DNA of 7,165 nucleotides. Source: DATAXS01 sp036266715 (lineage in GTDB: Bacteria; Patescibacteriota; Minisyncoccia; UBA6257; 2-01-FULL-56-20). Positions 5,097 through 7,165 of the stretch are shown piece after piece. The first letter of the stretch is position 1, and each line of letters starts with the position of its first letter. The notes under the pieces were generated by a model. It searched no databases. It saw only the letters and a program-made list of their open reading frames with translations, and was not told where the DNA came from. The position numbers were made by a program, and so were the translations under genes. Location: assembly GCA_036266715.1 (NCBI GenBank), contig DATAXS010000031.1:1-7165 (forward strand), written 5' to 3'.

Positions 5097-5146
5097 AGAG
5101 GCAGCTGTTCCCTTTCCAAAAGGGGGCAAAACAAGGGGGCGTCACC

Positions 5147-5848
5147 ATGAAACGCAACGCCGCAGTATTCGGTCTCGCCTGTTTCACATTCCTTTTTCTC
5201 ATCCCGCTTGCCCATCGCACACACGCCGCCGCAGGCCCCGCAGAGGATTTAAACGGCAACTTCAACGACGACTGTGCCAAATGGACGGGCCCGCTGGTGG
5301 ACAAAGTCGGCTTCTACAACAAACGCGACAAGGCGGACACGCTGCAGAAGCTCATGGCGTTCAGGGAAAAAAACAACATTGACATGCGGGTCCTTGCGAT
5401 TACGGTGAACCAGACCACATCGCTTGAACGCTACGCCGATTCCTTCATAAAAAAGTGTTTCGTGGGCGGTCCCGAAGGAAGAAGTATTGTGGTCGTTATC
5501 GATCCGGACCTTGAGCGAGAAGCCATCAACGTCGCCATTACCGAACCGATTTTGAAAACAATTTCCGACGAGGCATACGCGGAGCTCCGGGAACTTCAAA
5601 ACGACGATAACGCGGACCACTTCTCTGACGCCGCAAAGGGTGTGCTCGCTACCATCTTTAAGAAGGCATTCCCGGTGGCGCCAAAGCCAAACCCTCCCGC
5701 TAAACCCAAAACCCCTTCGCCGCAACCCGCCGATCTCTATGACAAGGCGGCCCAGTTCATACAGCCCCAACCAAACGAGAGGCCATTCCGAAAGGAATGG
5801 CCTCGATTTTTTATATTGGTCCTCTCATCCGCTATCTCATCTCATTGA
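5147..5848 (+). CDS. Secreted TPM-domain (TLP18.3/Psb32/MOLO-1 type) protein with abnormal C-terminus
   Basis: The protein starts with a clear signal peptide: KR at 2-3, a hydrophobic core at about 5-21 and a likely cleavage after the AHA at 25-27, so it is exported. Residues about 34-175 fit a TPM domain. A predicted helix (TLQKLMAFREKNNIDM) is followed by strand RVLAITVN (81-88), LERYADSFIKKCFVGG (93-108), strand RSIVVVIDPD (112-121), then NVAITEPILKTISDEAYAEL and a final helix. TPM proteins are envelope proteins often linked to repair or quality control; some show weak phosphatase activity. A Pro/Lys-rich linker (177-196) and DLYDKAAQFIQPQPN follow. From residue 211 the frame is encoded by an intrinsic terminator (5779-5812) and runs on to a TGA that overlaps the converging gene by 17 bases. 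The tail ERPFRKEWPRFFILVL is therefore suspect. The membrane helix often found at the end of such proteins is missing, so the gene may have lost its original end. Confidence 0.8.
   Translation: MKRNAAVFGLACFTFLFLIPLAHRTHAAAGPAEDLNGNFNDDCAKWTGPLVDKVGFYNKRDKADTLQKLMAFREKNNIDMRVLAITVNQTTSLERYADSFIKKCFVGGPEGRSIVVVIDPDLEREAINVAITEPILKTISDEAYAELRELQNDDNADHFSDAAKGVLATIFKKAFPVAPKPNPPAKPKTPSPQPADLYDKAAQFIQPQPNERPFRKEWPRFFILVLSSAISSH
5779..5812 (+). terminator. Strong intrinsic terminator lying inside the TPM reading frame
   Basis: An 11-base perfect stem (5779-5789 with 5794-5804) is closed by a C(GAAA)G tetraloop. After GA it is followed by six T (5807-5812). This is a near-ideal rho-independent terminator for the plus strand. 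On the minus strand the hairpin is followed by a G-rich, U-poor stretch, so it serves the converging gene poorly. Confidence 0.85.
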
Positions 5849-6359
5849 AGGGCCACGGCTTTTCCAAGAAGCCCGCGGACATCACGAGCGAACGCTGGAG
5901 TTTTTCCCTAAGCGATTTCTGATGTGCAAGAAATTCGTGGGGATATTGGGGGTTTCGGGAAAAACAGTAGCAGCTCATGCCAAGGAAGGTGTCGCGGACG
6001 AGCTCAATCCCTTCCGTGTCTTGATAGAGATGGATCATCTGCGCAAGCATTTTACCCGAGAGGCTGGTGGAATGGCGGTATACGCAGCAGATCACCTCAT
6101 CTATCGTCGTTTTATAGACGAACAGCGAGACCAGCATGAGGTCGCTTATGTCGCCGTCTTTGCCTTCCACCGTTTCAATGGTGGCAAGTCCGTCGCGGTT
6201 AAATGGCTTTTCCGGATGGCGCCGGAAAAGATGCAGTATGTGCGTTTTTCCTCCCGACCTTGGGTTTTGCCCGGAGCGCGGCACGGTTTCGGCAAGCGGA
6301 AAGAATTTGGGGGACCGAGACGGTTCAGCGATGACCTTGTATTCGGAAACCTTTTGCAT
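5832..6359 (-). CDS. Unknown soluble protein, 175 residues, possible SOS-type control
   Basis: I do not recognise this protein. The N-terminal third is polar and rich in Pro/Arg/Ser (PSRSPKFFPLAETVPRSGQNPRSGGKTH). From about residue 57 it looks like a compact fold: strands LATIETVEG and LMLVSLFVYKTTIDEVICCVYR (about 74-95), helix GKMLAQMIHLYQDTEGIELV, then a Cys/aromatic stretch MSCYCFSRNPQYPHEF. It has four Cys (91, 92, 130, 132) and several His (41, 44, 48, 96, 109, 141, 146), so metal binding is conceivable; no known ligand spacing is evident. There is no signal peptide or membrane span. The start is secure: GGGGAGGTG (6366-6374) is an excellent Shine-Dalgarno site about 8 bases before the ATG. 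The gene has its own promoter (6407-6436) and a LexA-like palindrome at its transcription start. Its 3' end overlaps the tail of the TPM frame. Confidence 0.75.
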   Translation of the reverse strand: MQKVSEYKVIAEPSRSPKFFPLAETVPRSGQNPRSGGKTHILHLFRRHPEKPFNRDGLATIETVEGKDGDISDLMLVSLFVYKTTIDEVICCVYRHSTSLSGKMLAQMIHLYQDTEGIELVRDTFLGMSCYCFSRNPQYPHEFLAHQKSLREKLQRSLVMSAGFLEKPWPFNEMR

Positions 6360-6392
6360 CTAATTCACCTCCCCTCGAGGACAGCATGAATG

Positions 6393-6404
6393 GAACAACT
6401 GTTC
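6393..6404. promoter_or_regulatory. GAAC-N4-GTTC palindrome, LexA/DinR-box-like operator
   Basis: GAACAACTGTTC has the GAAC-N4-GTTC core of the Gram-positive SOS box (consensus CGAACRNRYGTTYC). It differs from that consensus at the flanking C and at one of the central purine positions. It sits across the predicted +1 (about 6400) of the promoter for the 175-residue gene, a normal place for a repressor site. Confidence 0.4.
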
Positions 6405-6406
6405 TA

Positions 6407-6436
6407 GTTCTACTCCCGGCGTGCATGGCGTGTCAA
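6407..6436 (-). promoter_or_regulatory. Sigma70-like promoter of the 175-residue unknown gene
   Basis: On the minus strand a perfect TTGACA (6431-6436) is followed after 18 bases by TAGAAC (6407-6412), a four-of-six match to TATAAT. An AT-rich patch (6444-6456) just upstream resembles an UP element. The leader would be about 40 bases and contains the strong Shine-Dalgarno site. The promoter lies directly after the terminator of the 169-residue gene, so the two are independently transcribed. Confidence 0.6.
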
Positions 6437-6460
6437 TACGGCAATTTTATTAAAATCCTG

Positions 6461-6497
6461 AAAAAAATCCCGCAGGTTCAAGTGACGAACCTGCGGG
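6461..6497 (-). terminator. Intrinsic terminator of the 169-residue gene
   Basis: An 11-base perfect stem (CCCGCAGGTTC at 6469-6479 with GAACCTGCGGG at 6487-6497) has a 7-base loop. Read on the minus strand it is followed by A and seven U (6467-6461). It lies 27 bases beyond the stop of the gene ending at 6524. Confidence 0.9.
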
Positions 6498-6523
6498 TGG
6501 CGCTGTGCCGTACGGCTCAAATG

Positions 6524-7033
6524 CTACATCTCGCTTTGCCAGAACGGGAAACTAACCTTATCAAGATTTCCGACCGCGCGCCGGAAAATGGCGAGGTCCC
6601 TCCCTTCTTCGGCATACTCTTGGAATAATCTGAACATCCAGAGCGCCGCCGATATCACGTGGCCATGCTTCACAAGCTTCGGAGCACTCCGCGAGAGGTA
6701 ATCGATCTGAAGCCGTGCCCGGTCCGACAACGCGAGCGCAATCGTTTCTCCATTGAAGCCCCCTTGCGAGGTCATCTCCCAATCCCAATCCAGCCAGAAG
6801 GGAAATGAGAACGGCCAGTAACACGGAACGTGCTGCGGCTCGCTGAACATCAGCTCTCCTTTCGGTTCACCTGCGGCGGTCGACATCGTTTCGTCAAAGA
6901 CCCTCGTGAGGAGCGAGACCGACTTTGCCGCAAGGTTCCCCTTGGTGACGATCGGCGGATCGGTCTTTGCCATCATTTCGGCTATCACAATGTGCACATC
7001 TCCTGCGTAAGGAAAGATAACGATCTCGTCCAT
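6524..7033 (-). CDS. Unknown soluble protein, 169 residues
   Basis: I cannot assign a family. The protein is unusually rich in aromatic residues in its middle, HVPCYWPFSFPFWLDWDWEM (about 68-87), and ends in FPFWQSEM. The second half is helical, with ETIALALSDRARLQIDYLSRSAPKLV (about 95-120) and AALWMFRLFQEYAEEGRDLAIFRRAV (about 129-154). No signal peptide, convincing membrane span or catalytic motif is visible. The start is well supported: GGGAGGT lies 7-8 bases upstream of the ATG and a consensus-like promoter lies at 7066-7095. With its own promoter and a strong terminator, it is a single-gene unit. It lies next to the 175-residue gene on the same strand, but no operon is indicated. The reading direction is favoured over plus-strand alternatives by these signals. 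Confidence 0.75.
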   Translation of the reverse strand: MDEIVIFPYAGDVHIVIAEMMAKTDPPIVTKGNLAAKSVSLLTRVFDETMSTAAGEPKGELMFSEPQHVPCYWPFSFPFWLDWDWEMTSQGGFNGETIALALSDRARLQIDYLSRSAPKLVKHGHVISAALWMFRLFQEYAEEGRDLAIFRRAVGNLDKVSFPFWQSEM

Positions 7034-7065
7034 GCGGGCGACCTCCCAAGGGATTTACTACCCCC

Positions 7066-7095
7066 AATATATAAGACGGCGCGTGGCGATGTCAA
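7066..7095 (-). promoter_or_regulatory. Sigma70-like promoter of the 169-residue gene
   Basis: On the minus strand a perfect TTGACA (7090-7095) is followed after 18 bases by TATATT (7066-7071), within the run TATATATT; TATATA with a 16-base spacer is an alternative. Transcription would start near 7059, leaving a leader of about 26 bases that contains GGGAGGT. This is the best-matching promoter in the window. Confidence 0.75.
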
Positions 7096-7118
7096 CAGGG
7101 TGGCAACGGGATGGCGAT

Positions 7119-7147
7119 AAAAAGAAAAACCGCCCTTGCGGACGGTT
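7119..7147 (-). terminator. Intrinsic terminator of a minus-strand gene beyond the right edge
   Basis: AACCG-C-CC (7128-7135) pairs with GG-A-CGGTT (7140-7147), with one mismatch and a 4-base loop. On the minus strand it is followed by UUUUUCUUUUU (7129-7119). It sits just upstream of the promoter at 7066-7095, so it must end a gene lying to the right. Nothing else is seen in 7148-7165. Confidence 0.75.
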
Positions 7148-7165
7148 CTCTTGGGTCGGCTAATG

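Noticed and set aside
5041..5304. Upstream extension of the membrane-protein frame by 88 codons
   Set aside because: The extension crosses the divergent promoter region and is antisense to the start of the TPM gene. Its sequence is low-quality (Cys/Pro/Arg-rich, no domain), and a promoter sits exactly before the ATG at 5040.
5640..6389. 249-codon plus-strand frame
   Set aside because: It begins inside the TPM gene in another frame, crosses a strong terminator and has no ribosome-binding site. The opposing 175-residue frame has an excellent Shine-Dalgarno site and promoter.
1..7165. Alternative genetic code (UGA as Gly, known in some CPR)
   Set aside because: TGA ends the peptidase, zinc-finger and 91-residue frames exactly where conserved domains finish or the next gene follows, so standard stops fit.
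1..7165. tRNA, rRNA, insertion sequence or attachment site
   Set aside because: No cloverleaf, rRNA segment, transposase motif or long terminal inverted repeats were seen on either strand.

Overview
This window looks chromosomal and bacterial. It most likely comes from a Candidatus Patescibacteria (CPR) genome. The reasons are very compact, frequently switching genes, an IPT/TIG-type domain fused to a small multipass membrane protein, a secreted TPM-domain protein, divergent MltG and TsaD sequences, and several short genes I cannot assign. Stops are TAG, TGA and TAA, so the standard bacterial code fits. The lineage is an inference from gene style; there is no rRNA gene to settle it.

Layout, left to right. 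(1) The 3' part of mltG (+), a peptidoglycan lytic transglycosylase, ends at 564 and meets a convergent 91-residue unknown gene (-) across a shared hairpin terminator. (2) The leader of that unknown gene (940-1018) is a continuous chain of four different short tandem duplications. (3) At 1091-2516 lies a tight minus-strand cluster of two small unknown proteins, a stand-alone CHAT/caspase-fold cysteine peptidase with a visible His/Cys dyad, and a UBP-type zinc finger. The first three genes are separated by only 3-4 bases and are visibly more AT-rich than the flanking genes. A good promoter predicts a leaderless transcript. This is the best candidate for a little-described system, plausibly a conflict or signalling cassette. 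(4) tsaD (+), for tRNA t6A synthesis, has unusual Gly/Ala/Arg-rich inserts near both ends. It is followed by a convergent multipass membrane protein with an external IPT/TIG-like domain (-). (5) Divergent from that gene is a secreted TPM-domain protein (+). Its reading frame runs straight through a textbook intrinsic terminator before reaching a stop. (6) At 5832-7033 are two unknown minus-strand genes, each with a strong Shine-Dalgarno sequence and its own sigma70-like promoter. The first has a LexA/DinR-like GAAC-N4-GTTC palindrome at its predicted transcription start. The second ends in a strong terminator. (7) The right edge holds the terminator of a gene lying outside the window.

The housekeeping parts (mltG for cell wall, tsaD for tRNA modification) show no functional link with the rest. 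The coherent group is the minus-strand peptidase cluster, whose short spacings imply co-transcription and probably translational coupling. Two initiation styles appear side by side: strong Shine-Dalgarno starts (91-, 175- and 169-residue genes) and apparently leaderless starts (peptidase cluster and the membrane protein). All functional calls come from reading motifs by eye; no database search was possible.
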